The position numbers and the translations under genes are program-made. A DNA stretch of 64,000 bases from Rhizomys pruinosus (Eukaryota; Chordata; Mammalia; Rodentia; Spalacidae): assembly GCA_009823505.1 (NCBI GenBank), contig VZQC01010581.1, forward strand, positions 917,153 through 981,152, given 5' to 3'. Numbering within the stretch: the stretch's first letter is position 1; each line of letters opens with the position of its first letter. The notes beneath the pieces were generated by a model that saw only the letters and a list, made by a program, of their open reading frames with translations, had not been told where the DNA came from and did not search any database. Below, piece by piece: positions 24,185-35,030 of this stretch.

Positions 24185-24775
24185 AATTAATTTAAATTTT
24201 TTATTGAATGTCTGAGAAGTTCATACAATATATTTTGACCATATTCAGCTCTTCTCCCACATCTGCACTCCCCCTTACTAACCTCCCACAAAATGTCTAT
24301 ACACATACACACATTGTATATATACAACACACATATATGCCTATAGAGTCAGGTTTGTGTCCCCAAATGCCTTTTTGGTGTGGGTTCATCCACTGGAGCC
24401 TGGTCAACCTACCACGAGTCTCAGCCAAAGAAGACTGAATCTCCCTTTCCCAGCAGTCATTGGATGCCAGTAGGTGCCCAGGAAGGGTTTCTCACTTCAC
24501 ATCTATGCTTGGATTTTATTTGGTTTGAGCCTGGGGGTGTGGGGGGTCCAAGCTGCCACCATTGCAGTAAGCTTGTATGAGCAACTACCTAGCTGTCTGA
24601 TAAACTGTTTCCTAGTGGTCTTCTGCCTCCTCCACCTCTTACACTCTTTCTGCCCTCTATTCCACGATGATCCGTCAGCCTTGGGTGGTAGAAGTTTGAT
24701 ATAGGTGTGTCACTCAGGGATAAACAGTCTGCAGCCTCTTATTCTCTGCCTGTTGGCCAAGTGTGGTTCTTTGTG
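24185..24775 (-). mobile_element. old L1 3'UTR, antisense
   Basis: Lx-like antisense 3'UTR: ATATATTTTGACCATATTCAGC, GTGGGTTCATCCACTGGAGCCTGGTCAACC, TATAGGTGTGTCACTCAGGGATAAACAGTCTGCAGCC. It abuts a sense ORF2 piece at 24779, so the element is inverted internally. Confidence 0.8.
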
Positions 24776-24778
24776 TAG

Positions 24779-24888
24779 AAGAATGAAACTAAAGCCTGAC
24801 CTTTCAACTTGTACAAAAGTCAACTCTAAATGGATCGAAGACCTCAATGAGAAACCTGAAACTCTCAAAACACTAATCTCTTTTTACA
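24779..24888 (+). mobile_element. L1 ORF2 fragment, sense (inverted piece)
   Basis: AAACTAAAGCCTGACC..TGTACAAAAGTCAACTCTAAATGGATCGAAGACCTCAATG is the sense L1 ORF2 segment normally read as CTCAAATCTAAATGGATCAAAGACCTC. Its orientation is opposite to the adjoining 3'UTR. Confidence 0.75.
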
Positions 24889-25194
24889 ATGTATAATGTA
24901 CACATTTAAAGATGCTTCTATAGTGGTAGGTTTCCATATAGTTTTCTCTAAAGGCCTTGAGCAGTACTTATCCCTCCCTATACTCTCTCCCCTGCCCTGC
25001 CCTTCCATTCCCACCCCATTTAAACCTTCCTACTCTGTTACTTTCTTTTCCCCCTTTATATCACTGCATTCTACTACACCTACCAGGAAGCTTCCACCCC
25101 ATCCACAGTAGTTTATTAGTTTCTTGACCTCCCTGAATTCTGAAATTGAAAAATGCATATCTAAGATTTCAAAGCTAGCATCTAGAGAGAACAT

Positions 25195-25575
25195 GTGTAT
25201 TAGTCACTTTTCTGTTGTTGTGATAGAACCACCACGACCAAGGAAACTTATAAAAGGAAGAGGTTATTTGGACTTGTGGTTGATGGCTCCAGGAGAATTA
25301 GACTCCATCATGGTGGGAAGGCATGGTGGCTGGAGGTGCTGGAGCAAGAAGCCTAGGTTCACATCTTCAAGCAGGCACAGGAAACAAAGAGAGAGACTAA
25401 AGATTGGCAAGGCTTTTCGAACTCTCTAAGCTCCCCTCCCCCTCCAAGTGAAGAGCTTTCTTCGGCATGGCCACACCTTCTAAGATCTTCCAAAACAGTA
25501 CCACCAACTGAGGACAAAATGTCCAAATGCTTGCAACCTATGGGAGACAATATCATTCAAACCACCACGACAGGC
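25195..25575 (-). mobile_element. MaLR-like LTR repeat, antisense
   Basis: TTAGTCACTTTTCTGTTGTTGTGATAGAACC..GAGGTTATTTGGACTTGTGG and CATGGCCACACCTTCTAAGATCTTCCAAAACAGTACCACCAACTG are the reverse of the MaLR-like LTR type seen elsewhere (3' end GTAACTAATACAG). It interrupts the L1 and is therefore younger. Confidence 0.6.
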
Positions 25576-25920
25576 AATGCTTGCCTTTCCAGGTCTAGGT
25601 TACCTCACTCAGGATGATTCCATCCATTTCCTATGAATTTCATACTTTTGTTTCTTTAAGAGCTGAATAATATGCCATCGTGTATATGCACTGGTCTTCA
25701 TTATCTATTCATTAGCTGATGGACATCTAGCTTGTTTCCAATTACTGACTATTATGAAAAAGGAAAGCAATAAGCATGGATGAACAGGCAAGTCTGTAGT
25801 GGGATATAGAAACTTGGTCTGGATCAAATGATAGGTCAGTTTCTAGCTTTGTAAGGAATCTCCACGCTGATTTCCATTAGTAGCTGCACTCTCACCAGCA
25901 GTAGTTAAGAGTTCCCCTTT

Positions 25921-25921
<1 letters not shown>

Positions 25922-25975
<54 letters not shown>
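25922..25975 (+). mobile_element. poly(A)-only retrotransposition insertion
   Basis: 54 consecutive A residues lie between two copies of aagagttcccctttc (25907-25921 and 25974-25988). No SINE or L1 body lies between them. The duplicated target plus pure poly(A) is the mark of target-primed reverse transcription that copied only the tail of an RNA. It lies inside the antisense L1 ORF2. Confidence 0.85.
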
Positions 25976-25978
<3 letters not shown>

Positions 25979-26060
25979 TTCCCCTTTCTCTCCATCCTCG
26001 CTTCACAGAGCAGAGATTGCCCCCCTCACTTACCATTTTCAGCCATCATCCTACCTGTCA

Positions 26061-27440
26061 CATTCACACAATGTTAATACTAATCAGGGTAGGCTAGCTG
26101 TTCTAAGCCCCTCTCCCCAGAGTAATTTTTTTATTTTGCTCTCTCATATTTAATTCAAAATAGTGACTCTGTGTCCTGGGCTGATCTTTTCTTGTGGTTC
26201 CATATGGCAATGAGTTCTTGGAGGCCTCTGTTGTATTTTTTTTTTTTTTTTTGCCCATATGGGGCACCTGGGAAGAAGGAGCGTATGGAGGATTGGAGGA
26301 CCTATGTATCAGTTTCCAGAAGGAATGTGTATCAGGTTCCTATTGCTGTTTAGTGCACATCTCAAATTTAGTGCTTGAAACAAGAAAAATGTGGCATCTA
26401 ACAATTCTGAAAGTCAGAAGTCCTAAATCTGAGGTGCTAGCAAGAGAAAGACTCCAAACTGTCAACAGCCAAGCCTCAGACTCCAAGCTGCAACACCTCC
26501 TCTGTCATCCTGCTTTCAGTTGGCAGTCACCTTGAATTCTGTCAGTGCTTCTCACACTTGGAGAGGAAAAGCCATTGTTTGCTTTTTCTTTCTTCCCCCT
26601 AGGTTGTTGCTCTTTTCTATGTTTCAATTTCCAATCTGTTACTTTATAAAAATATGGAAGGTATTTATTCTGCTACACAAAACAGGGAAAACAATAAGAC
26701 AAAAATTAGCTTCCAATATTTAATATTTATTTAACAGACATAAAAACACTGTCAAATTACAATGAACTTTCTAAATACAATCTCCTAATTCCTGCCCTTG
26801 TTATCAAGAACAGTAAATTAATAATTAACAGACCGGTGCCTGTCCACGGTGCCTGAAGGACACTGTTATACTTCTGAACACAGGCCATTTTTTGTGCTTC
26901 GCGCTCAAAGATCACACGTGTTCAAGGTTGCCCCTCATCTGGTGGCACTACTGTGACAGGATGGGAACTTCAGCAGTTGGAAACTACTTTGAGGCCCATG
27001 GCCCTGAAGGGGAAATTGGAACCTTGTGTGTACCAGTTGAGCAGATATGACCAGCACACATTTCCTCAGTGTACGGCCCTGCTGCAAAACTAAAAGCTGG
27101 CTTAGTAGTCATGCATTGTTACCCATGAAATCAAGTATTTTGGTTTAATAATATCTGACAAAAAAGAAAATAGGTTCTGAGAAGTATAGTTATTAATACA
27201 TGACTGCGATTCAGAAGCCTTTGGTTTTCAGGAAAAGTTTAGAATAGTTGCCTATAGTTTTGTAAGTGAAGCTCTGTGGGCAATTCTGGAGTGAACTCAG
27301 AAGGCCGGAATTCTGAGAGGAATGCAAACAGTGAAGACTGTGCTTGTGAGGTTTCAGAGAGAAGTGCAGACTCCGCTAGGAGCTGTACTAGAGATAATTC
27401 CTGTTACATTCTTTTAAGGAACTTATTTTGTCTATGCTAT
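26061..27440. other. mostly unique; old repeat at 26325-26560
   Basis: An old repeat of the 21960 type is suggested by CAGGTTCCTATTGCTG..AACAATTCTGAAAGTCAGAAGTCC. The remainder, including an AT-rich end with AATAAA-like motifs near 26720, is not recognised. Confidence 0.35.
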
Positions 27441-27446
27441 ATGGCA

Positions 27447-27590
27447 TTCTGAAGCACACCCTTAATCTCAGTACTAGAGGGGCAGAGGCAGGCAGATCTC
27501 TCTGAACTCAAGGCCATCCTGGTCTACATAGTAAATTCAAGGCCAGCCAGGACTATTATACTGTGAGACCTTATGTCAAAAGCAAAACAC
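27447..27590 (+). mobile_element. diverged B1 SINE
   Basis: CACACCCTTAATCTCAGTACTAGAGGGGCAGAGGCAGGCAGATCTC, CTCAAGGCCATCCTGGTCTACATAG and GTGAGACCTTATGTCAAAAGC follow B1. Confidence 0.85.
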
Positions 27591-27639
27591 TTTGTGTACT
27601 CCCTGAGACTGGATTTTGGCCTTAGTGGTAACAATCAGA

Positions 27640-28440
27640 TTTAACTTGCAGAAGAATTTCAAGGCAGGATAGTGTTCAGACTATGGCATAACAATTGATG
27701 GCTGCTTGCAGCCAGACTTACAACAAAAACTGGGAACAAAGTCAACACATGAAGATTCAAAACACTTGTAATTCTGCCAGAAAAGAAACATGGGTAAAGT
27801 TTTGGTCAAGGAGGGTGCAGTTGCCTCACAGATTAGCCCTGCCTGTGTCGTGGGAAGGGGGCCTTGAAGATGTCTCAGGAATCAGCACGATCCATTGCAG
27901 GATGTGAGACTGAAACCTTTCAGCTGAGTAAAGAGTTCTGGGATTTCTAGGAAAATGTTTTCCTGAGCTTTTTTCTTAGTGTTGAGATGTGCAGACACTC
28001 AGGATGCTGCAGCCAGGGTCCAAGCAGACCTGGCCACTGTTCAAACTGCTCATAGGCATTGGCATCGTCTACATGATCCTAGCTTTGTAGGCATGTGGAA
28101 TGTAAGGCATCCGAGATCCCGGTAGCTGCCACCTCCATGGAAGGAAGCTGCAATGGAGACTCCGGAAGTTCACAATGCCATATGAAAGCTCTGCAAGGGT
28201 AGCCGTGAGCAGAGCAGAGCCACTCTGAGAGTGTGTCCATGTGGGCTGCAGCTGGTAAAACCACTGGAGTGGGGCAGCCAAGCCCTTTGGAGCTCACAGT
28301 ACATGAAATTGGAATGCCGGACATAGAGATACTGGATTTGATACACTCTCTACTGGGTTTTAATCTTACTTGTTTCCATTACTCCTTCTTATACCCTAAT
28401 TCTTTTCTCTTGAAATGGAACCCTTTTTATCTTTGTTTTA
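27640..28440 (+). mobile_element. possible MaLR internal sequence
   Basis: GGAAGCTGCAATGGAGACTCC, CTGCAAGGGTAGCCGTGAGCAGAGC, CATGTGGGCTGCAGCTGGTAAAACCACTGG and a final AAATGGAACCCTTTTTA resemble the internal, non-coding part of MaLR elements. The assignment is by general pattern only. No coding potential. Confidence 0.4.
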
Positions 28441-28449
28441 CTTTATTCT

Positions 28450-29120
28450 AAATTTTTACTAAGCCTTTGTAATTTCATACAAATTAAACAAATTTAGACC
28501 CCCTCCCTCATCTATTCCCCCCATCCCTCATGTATTCTGTCATACATGGTAAGTCCTATCCAGTCAAGTATTTGTACTGAGATACCCTTCAGTGCAAATT
28601 CATCTACTAGAGTCTAGTCAGCCCATCTAGAGATCATAAGCAAGGCATACTCTCCACTACCCAGTAGTAATTAGTCTCTAAGAGTTCTCAGTCTAGGACT
28701 AGCCTACCACCCATTTCTCTCCTCTCCTCTGGGCCTCTACTAAAATGAGTTGGCACAGGTCCTGTGCTCAGTGCTACCATTGTCACCAATTCACATATGC
28801 AACCTTTTCCTGGCCTGAAAGCCTCGGCTCCCTTGTGTATATGAACCAGTCCTGGCTCTTACAATACTCCCTCTACGTCCGCAATGGTCCCTGAGCTGTG
28901 GGTGGGTGAGGTTAAATATAGGAGTCCTATCCAGGGATACACACTATGCAGTCTCTTATTCTTTACAACTTGTCCAGTTGTTGCTTTCTGTGAGCAGCAG
29001 ATTCTGTTGTATAAGGAAGCTTCACTGGTGAGAGTTGAGGGGTTTGTTATTTTTCTCTCTACCCCTTGTTCCACAATGTTCCATGAGCCTTAGGTGTAGA
29101 GGTTCAACTATAGATGCATA
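28450..29120 (-). mobile_element. old L1 3'UTR, antisense
   Basis: Long Lx-like antisense 3'UTR: ACAAATTTAGACCCCCTCCC, TTCATCTACTAGAGTCTAGTCAGCCCATC, GGTCCTGTGCTCAGTGC, GATACACACTATGCAGTCTCTTATTC, GTTGCTTTCTGTGAGCAGCAG. Confidence 0.8.
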
Positions 29121-29266
29121 TCTTTAAAGTATGAACATTCCTTTTTAATTTGATGGGATCCCAGCTAAGACTTTCCTTAACGAAAACCTTAGATTTATAC
29201 AATTAAGACTTTAGAGAATGTTAGGCATACACTGAACGCAGTTTGCATTATGAGATGGACATGAAC

Positions 29267-29413
29267 CTTTGAGGCCAGAGGGAAATGTTCTATTTGGATC
29301 TGTTAGCTTCCTCAGAGGCTTGTGTGTTAAAGACTCAGTCCCCAGCTGGTAGTACTGAGAGGGACTATTTAGAGGAATCTCATTTGGGAGTATCTTTGAA
29401 GGATGAATCACCC

Positions 29414-29464
<51 letters not shown>

Positions 29465-29695
29465 TCCTCTTTCCCCCCTTTCTCCCCCTTTCCTCTCTCT
29501 CCACCATAAGGTGAGGTGAGCAGATCTATTCCCACACATGCTTCCTGTCATGATGTTCTGGCTTACAATAGGACCATAGTAAAGGAGCTAAAAATACACT
29601 GAAACTTCTGAAACTGTGAGCCAAAATGAGTCCTTAGTCCTTACAAGTCGATTATTTCAGACATTTCATCAAAGTGAGAGAAAACTGATGTCATG
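29267..29695 (+). mobile_element. MaLR-like LTR with (CT)n insertion
   Basis: TTAAAGACTCAGTCCCCAGCTGGTAGTACTGAG, then a (CT)n microsatellite at 29410-29462, then CACATGCTTCCTGTCATGATGTTCTGG and ACTGTGAGCCAAAATGAGTCC..GAGAGAAAACTGATG. Same family as 2425 and 3859. Confidence 0.6.
29410..29462. repeat. (CT)n microsatellite
   Basis: About 25 CT units, continuing into a polypyrimidine stretch to about 29501. Confidence 0.97.
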
Positions 29696-29699
29696 TCCA

Positions 29700-30415
29700 A
29701 ATTTGGAACCATTGCTCTGTTCCAAATGTCTGTTGCCACAGGAATAAGATATAATGTGGCCAAATCTAATTTTCAAGAGGCAGTGAGAATCTAGAGTTTA
29801 CATAAAATTTCTTGGTTTCTAAATGTAGCTACCTAATTAAAATTTTCCTCAGGGCAAACAAAATACAGAAGCCAAAGCCTTTAGATGTCACCATGGATCT
29901 AAACAGTCATATATACAGAGTAGTTTATTCATGCAGATATAGTATTTGATAAAGTTTTAAATCAAAGTTTCATAGTCTACATTATGTTCTTAAATACACT
30001 CTTGAAAATCTGCTGGAAAAATTTAAGGGAGGCCAGTTAAATAAGATTATAGTGACACAGTCAAGAAATTATGCTATTTGAACTATACTGTTGGCAGTGT
30101 AAGTGGATAGACTGGGATAAATTGTTTTAAAAACTGAGAAGTAAATTTCACTTCTATTAACACATCACATAAAGAAAGTCTGGTATTAAAGTAAGAAAAA
30201 TATGGATCAAAGCTCGGTTTCATTTATTTCTACAATGACCTAGAGATATAGAGGTATGGTAGCTTGAGAAAGAATAAACTTGAGGAGGAGCAGAAATAAA
30301 TGTTAATGAGGTGGAAAGAAGACAAAAGATACTTGGTTTGATTATCTTTCTTTAACAGGTAAGAAAATAGAGACCTTAAATAGTAAAGTGATGCCCAAAA
30401 GATCACATATAAAAT
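29700..30415. other. unique non-coding stretch
   Basis: Only a weak MIR-like patch near 30345-30420 (GGTAAGAAAATAGAGACC..GTGATGCCCAAAAGATCACA). Nothing else seen. Confidence 0.4.
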
Positions 30416-30419
30416 GTTA

Positions 30420-30580
30420 CCTATTTAAGAGCCATATATTTAATCTCAGCACTCAGGAGGCAGACACAGGTAGATCTCTGGGAGATTGAGGCCAACCTGT
30501 TTGACAATCATAGCAGGTTCCAGGCCAATTGTGGCTATAGGGAGACCCCGTCTAAAGCAAGACAAAACAAAGCAAACAAA
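30420..30580 (+). mobile_element. diverged B1 SINE
   Basis: TATTTAATCTCAGCACTCAGGAGGCAGACACAGGTAGATCTC, a middle GAGGCCAACCTG, and GGCTATAGGGAGACCCCGTCTAAAGC with an A/C-rich tail. Confidence 0.85.
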
Positions 30581-30694
30581 CAAATAAAAATCCAAACATA
30601 CAAAGTTCTATATATCAGTTCCAGAAGCTCTGGGGATTGGTTCAGAATTGGTTCCACTACTTCATAATTTCTTTTTTATTAATTTTATTTCTTT

Positions 30695-30936
30695 TTTTTT
30701 AATTAATTTTTATTTCTGTATGTGTACGAATGTACTGTCTGCATGCAAGTCTGTGCACCCGTGCCGTGCAATGCCGCGGAGGTCAGAAGAGGGCGTCGGA
30801 TTCCCCTGGAGCTGGAGTTCTCCTGGAATTGGAGTTTCAGACGGTTCTCAGCCGCCATGTGGGTGCTGGGGATCGAACCCGGGTCCTCTGCAAGAGCGGT
30901 CGGCGCTCTTAACCGCTAGGCCATCTCTCCAGCCCC
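30695..30936 (-). mobile_element. B2/B3-like SINE inserted in another SINE's tail
   Basis: Antisense, near intact, with the doubled 17-bp unit and CpG-rich A/B boxes (reverse: GGCTGGAGAGATGGCCTAGCGG, GGTTCGATCCC). The TSD aattttatttcttt (30681-30694 and 30937-30950) lies in the A-rich tail of the neighbouring element at 30937, so this copy landed in that tail. Confidence 0.95.
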
Positions 30937-31170
30937 AATTTTATTTCTTTCTGTATGTGTATGAATGTACTGTCTGCATGCAAGTTTGTGCACCGGTGTC
31001 GTGCAATGCCGCGGAGGTCAGAAGAGGGTTTCGGATTCCCCTGGAACTGGAGTTCTCCTAGAATTGGAGTTTCAGACGGTTCTCAGCCGCCATGTGGGTG
31101 CTGGGGATTGAACCCGGATCCTCTGTAAGAGCGGTCGGCGCTCTTAACCGCTAGGCCATCTCTCCAGCCC
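30937..31170 (-). mobile_element. B2/B3-like SINE, host copy
   Basis: Second antisense copy of the same duplicated-unit variant, with a few differences (GATTGAACCCGGATCC, CTGTAAGAGCGG). Its tail was interrupted by the 30695 copy. Both have the same orientation, giving a pseudo-tandem dimer. Confidence 0.95.
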
Positions 31171-31874
31171 ATTTTTCTAAAACAGTTTCATTATCTTGAC
31201 AAGAAGTGCATATTGTTAGGAAGAACCTACTGATTTACTTTGTATGCAAGACTTGATTAAAAGGCAAGATACCCTGTGGACTATTGTAATAAAGCATCTC
31301 TAATGGATCCTTCTTGGGAAATGAGGAGGAATCACAAGTACCTAGCTTCAGTTAGGGTTGCAGAAGAAAGCAATACTGTATGTGTGCAGAATTGCAGCTC
31401 TTTAAATGTCATGTTAAAGGAGGGTAGGAAAGGTAATGGGGAAGGCAGTAAGAAAACAATTACACAAAGTAGTAAACAACCAATGTGAGACAACTGCAAG
31501 TCATGTTTTTTTTCTTATCCATGCTAGTTAATGTCTAGGAAGTTTGTGTTATTAACACTGAACGTATGAGTTATAAAAGGGGGAAGGGAGAATTACCGAG
31601 GGTGGAATGGAACAGTGGGGAAGGAGATAGGAGTGGGGGTGGGAGCTGGGGGATTGCATTTGTATGATTTCTTGTCATTATTTTTCTCAAAACTATTTAC
31701 ATAGCACTTGCATTGTATTAGATATTATGTATTTTTTTTAAAAAACATAGTAACACAGGCTTCTAGGCTATGTGGGTTTTTACATTTGTAAATTATACTC
31801 CAATAACTGTCCCATAAGGTACCTGTGGACTCATGAACAAAATGATTTGTAGCAAATCATTGTAAGACTTATTT
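31171..31874. other. unique non-coding stretch
   Basis: G-rich patch at about 31575-31655. No features recognised. Confidence 0.4.
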
Positions 31875-32412
31875 GAAAAACAGCCAAAAATGTGAGTCAC
31901 CAGTCTTCCTGTGCAGGGAGGTCTTGGAGATCCACTAATGGGACTTCAGCCAGTGTCCAGTCTATAAAGAGGAAAGTCTGCTCAGGCTTCAAAAAGGGAA
32001 GCCTGGTCTAGCAAGACCTGACTTTGTCCTCGAGTGGATGGAACTGGTAAATGAAAGCCAAAAGGAGCCAGGAGCTCTCTCCCCTCACCAAAAACAAAAC
32101 AAAACAAAACAAAATAAACAAACAAACAAACAAAAAAACCGAGTGACCCCTGAGGACCAAATCCTCAACTGACCTTGAAAAAACAAAACCTGGAGGTTAA
32201 TCTGTGCAAAGGAAAGTATAACCAGAAATAAATAATCAGTAAGGCCTGAGAAATTGTACTTCAGGTATAAAACGAGATCTTAGTAAAATAACAAAAAGAA
32301 AGAAAAAAAAGCACCGTTGTTTTGCCTGTCTTCAATTCTTACTGGTAAGTGCATCTATTCTGTGGCTGCCACTGCTTTTGCCATCCTTCAAAGACATGAG
32401 ACATAGCTTTTC

Positions 32413-33220
32413 TTTTAATTTTCAGTAAAAAAGGTGTTTACTTTTATTTTTAAGTTAATTTTTATTGAGCACATTTCATACAACATTTCATAATCAAATT
32501 TAGACTCATTCCCCTATCCATGCCCCCACTCATGCCCCCCCCACCATATGTTAAGTCCTGTCTTGCATCTTTTTCTCAGTCTTTTTTAACCCTTTGGATG
32601 CAGAAGTTTACTGTTTTGGTCATTCCTGGAACTAAATGAAAATGACAACACAACACAACAAAACTTGTGGGATACATTAAAGTCAGTCCTAAGAGGGAAA
32701 TTTATAGCCCTAAGTGCCCACATTAAAAAAAAAAAAGAAAGAGAACAAGTAAATGATCTAACACAGCAGCTAAAAACACTTGAAAGACAACAACGAATGA
32801 ACCTTAAACCCAAAAGACAGGAAGAAATAACAATAACAAAAATTAGAGCAGAAATCAATGAAATAGAAACAAAGAAAACAATAAAAAAAATCAATGAATC
32901 CAAAAGCTAGTTCTTTGAAAAGATAAACAAAATAGACAGACCTCTAGCCCAGTTAACCAAAAGAAAGAGCAAATCCAAATCAATAGCATTTGTGATGAAA
33001 GGGGAAACATCACGACAGATAAAGAAAAGATCCAGACAATCATATGAGAATACTTCAAAAACCTATACTCTACTAAATTTGAAAACCTAAGAGAAATGGA
33101 TGAATATCTGAAATCCTGGGATTCACCAAAGCTTAACCAAGAAGAGATTGACAGCTTAAAGAGACCCTATAACATTTGAGGAAATTGAAGATGTAATAAG
33201 CCTCCCAACTAAAAAAAGGA
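32413..33220 (-). mobile_element. nested twin-primed L1 insertion
   Basis: Two joined L1 pieces in opposite orientation. 32413-32622 is antisense 3'UTR (TTTTTATTGAGCACATTTCATACAAC..GTTTACTGTTTTGGTCA); about 32628-33220 is sense ORF2. The TSD gagacatagcttttc flanks the whole at 32398-32412 and 33221-33235. In its own direction the element is an inverted 5' segment followed by a normal 3' end, the arrangement made by twin priming. Confidence 0.88.
32628..33220 (+). pseudogene. L1 ORF2 fragment (between endonuclease and RT)
   Basis: Translates, with frameshifts and stops, to an L1 ORF2p region between the endonuclease and the reverse transcriptase: lysine/glutamate-rich helices, then a segment containing SWFFEKINKIDRPLAQLTKR if read through a stop. 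About 590 bp. No catalytic YADD-type motif is included, so it cannot be active. Confidence 0.8.
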
Positions 33221-34194
33221 GAGACATAGCTTTTCAACCTTCCAATATGGACTGTAAACTCATGTCTCTCCAAGAATACTCCAAACCTTCAATGCCAGAT
33301 GGGGACTACTGAGACATCCAGCTTGTGGACAGAACAACTACTGGGGTTTCAGCCTCTTCAGAGTATAGACTACCATACCCAGGCTCTATCATGGAGGTCA
33401 GTAGAGGAAGATCAAGACAAGATGTGTTGCTTTACTGGACCTCATTTGGGTGACCATGGGAAGGAAAGACCCCAGTGTGGAGCACAAGGGCAGGATTGAT
33501 GGTTGTTTGGGCTTGCCAAGGAGGACCCTTCAAACGCTTCCTTAAGGAAAACATGACATCTTTCAGCCTAATTAAAAAAGAAAAAAGAAATCATAAGCTA
33601 AGGTTGCTAAAACCTAAGATGTCATAATCTTGAAATATGTGTGGTATGCATATATGCATATTTTGGAGTGATACAAATTGGAAGGAACAATAACAACAAG
33701 AAAGACTGGGCCAAAGAACTGACTAAAACAGTAAACTTCTGCCCCAAACAGTAAACTTCTGCATCAAAAATTTTTAAAAAGACTGAGAAAAAGATGAAAG
33801 ACATGTATGGCAGAATGCATGATGTATGAGCTTTAGTTGGGGTTGGGGGGGCAAGGAAGGGGGAATAGATCTAAATTTGATTGAGAAATGTTATATGAAA
33901 TGCACAAAACTTCAATAAAAAATTGGCAAAAAAGAAAAACAGCCAAGTAGAAGAAGAGGAAATTAGCCAAAACAGAGATTACTATAGTTTAATCTAATGA
34001 TATGAAAGTGCCTATAGCAAGAATAGGAAGCCAGAGGTTCACAGCCATGGGTACCTCTACCTTTGTTTCTTCTGTCACTCAGGCTGCTCTGCCGCATGTG
34101 AATATTCAATTTGAGAATGACTCGTTATCTACTTTTCTGTGTGACACCTGCTATTTATTCTTTTGCTTTTGGTTACTACATTCTGTTCTGTTCT

Positions 34195-34350
34195 GTTTTG
34201 CTTTAAAATTGGGTCTCTCTGTAGCCCCAGTTGGCCTGTAGCTCATTATATAGACCAGGCTGGCTTTGAACTCACAGAGATTTTCCTGCTTCTGCATCTG
34301 CTTCTAGAGTTCTGGGATTAAAGGTGTGTACCACCAAGCCAGGCTGCTTG
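34195..34350 (-). mobile_element. B1 SINE, antisense
   Basis: TTGGGTCTCTCTGTAGCCCCAGTTGGCC, AGACCAGGCTGGCTTTGAACTCACAGAG, GTTCTGGGATTAAAGGTGTGTACCACC. Diverged but full length. Confidence 0.9.
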
Positions 34351-34749
34351 TTACATTCTCAATAAACTCACCCATTTAAAACAAAAAGAATCTTAGATCA
34401 TTCTTTGGACCATACAGAACAGGAGCAGTGTCTTGAGTGGCCAGGCAGACAAGATCCTGTCTGTTTCAAGCCAGATACATGACAGTTTAGTGGCAGTCTT
34501 ACCTCCTCTGTAGAAAGCTAGTAAGTTGTCAAGGACACCCAAAACATCTGTAAGGTCATGCTTATTATTATTTCATTTTGCCTGTCAGGGTATTCTGTAC
34601 ATAGTGAGTGCTTAGTACAGTTTTGCAGAAATTGCAACCTTGAGTTAGACCCATTTACCCTTGAGTGTATACTTGCTTTGACTTGTCCCTGGACTTCACT
34701 CCAAGTACTATAATCTCATGGGTCCTTTCCTTCAGTCTTATTGTCTCTT

Positions 34750-34921
34750 AGGAAGGTAAAGTGTAGTGGTTGAGAGTGTAGGCTCTGACATTTGTCTGCC
34801 TGGATTTGACTACTGGCTCTACCACATTCATCCTACATGACTTACATGGGTTCTTTGGTCTCTTCCATAACTATAAAATGGAGATGAAAGTAATCCTGAC
34901 TTCTTTAGGAGGAACAAATGA

Positions 34922-34976
<55 letters not shown>

Positions 34977-35030
34977 TGTGTGTGAAGTACTTAGAAGAGT
35001 AGTAAATACTCAATAAATGTTCACTATTAC
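34750..35030 (+). mobile_element. MIR SINE split by (GATA)n
   Basis: Good MIR: GTGTAGTGGTTGAGAGTGTAGGCTCTGAC, CCTGGATTTGACTACTGGCTCTACCAC, ATAACTATAAAATGGAGATGAAAGTAATCC, and after the microsatellite GTACTTAGAAGAGTAGTAAATACTCAATAAATG. The GATA array has expanded at the GAATGAAT position. Confidence 0.85.
34921..34976. repeat. (GATA)n microsatellite
   Basis: About 14 uninterrupted ATAG/GATA tetranucleotides inside a MIR. Confidence 0.98.

Larger units (their letters stand above)
24890..26060 (-). mobile_element. L1 ORF2/3' end, antisense, interrupted twice
   Basis: Antisense L1 in pieces: a C-rich 3'UTR-like part (24890-25190) and late ORF2 (25580-26060). The ORF2 part reads GTTACCTCACTCAGGATGATTCCATCC, ATATGCCATCGTGTATATGCACTGG, CATTAGCTGATGGACATCTAGC. 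An LTR-like repeat (25195-25575) and a poly(A)-only insertion (25922-25975) interrupt it. Confidence 0.7.
31888..33933 (+). mobile_element. L1 3' end insertion hosting a nested L1
   Basis: 5'-truncated L1 consisting of long-form 3'UTR, sense orientation, ending CTTCAATAAAAAATTGG plus A-rich tail. Its pieces (31888-32412 and 33221-33933) match the reverse of 48655-49785 in order. The TSD gaaaaacagccaa lies at 31875-31887 and 33934-33946. It is interrupted by a nested L1 (32413-33220). Confidence 0.9.

Noticed and set aside
30648..31061. 137-codon open frame with a repeated Cys/Trp-rich peptide
   Set aside because: It is the antisense translation of two B2/B3 SINEs; the same peptide appears at 13477, 21488, 62521 and 63125 wherever this SINE occurs.
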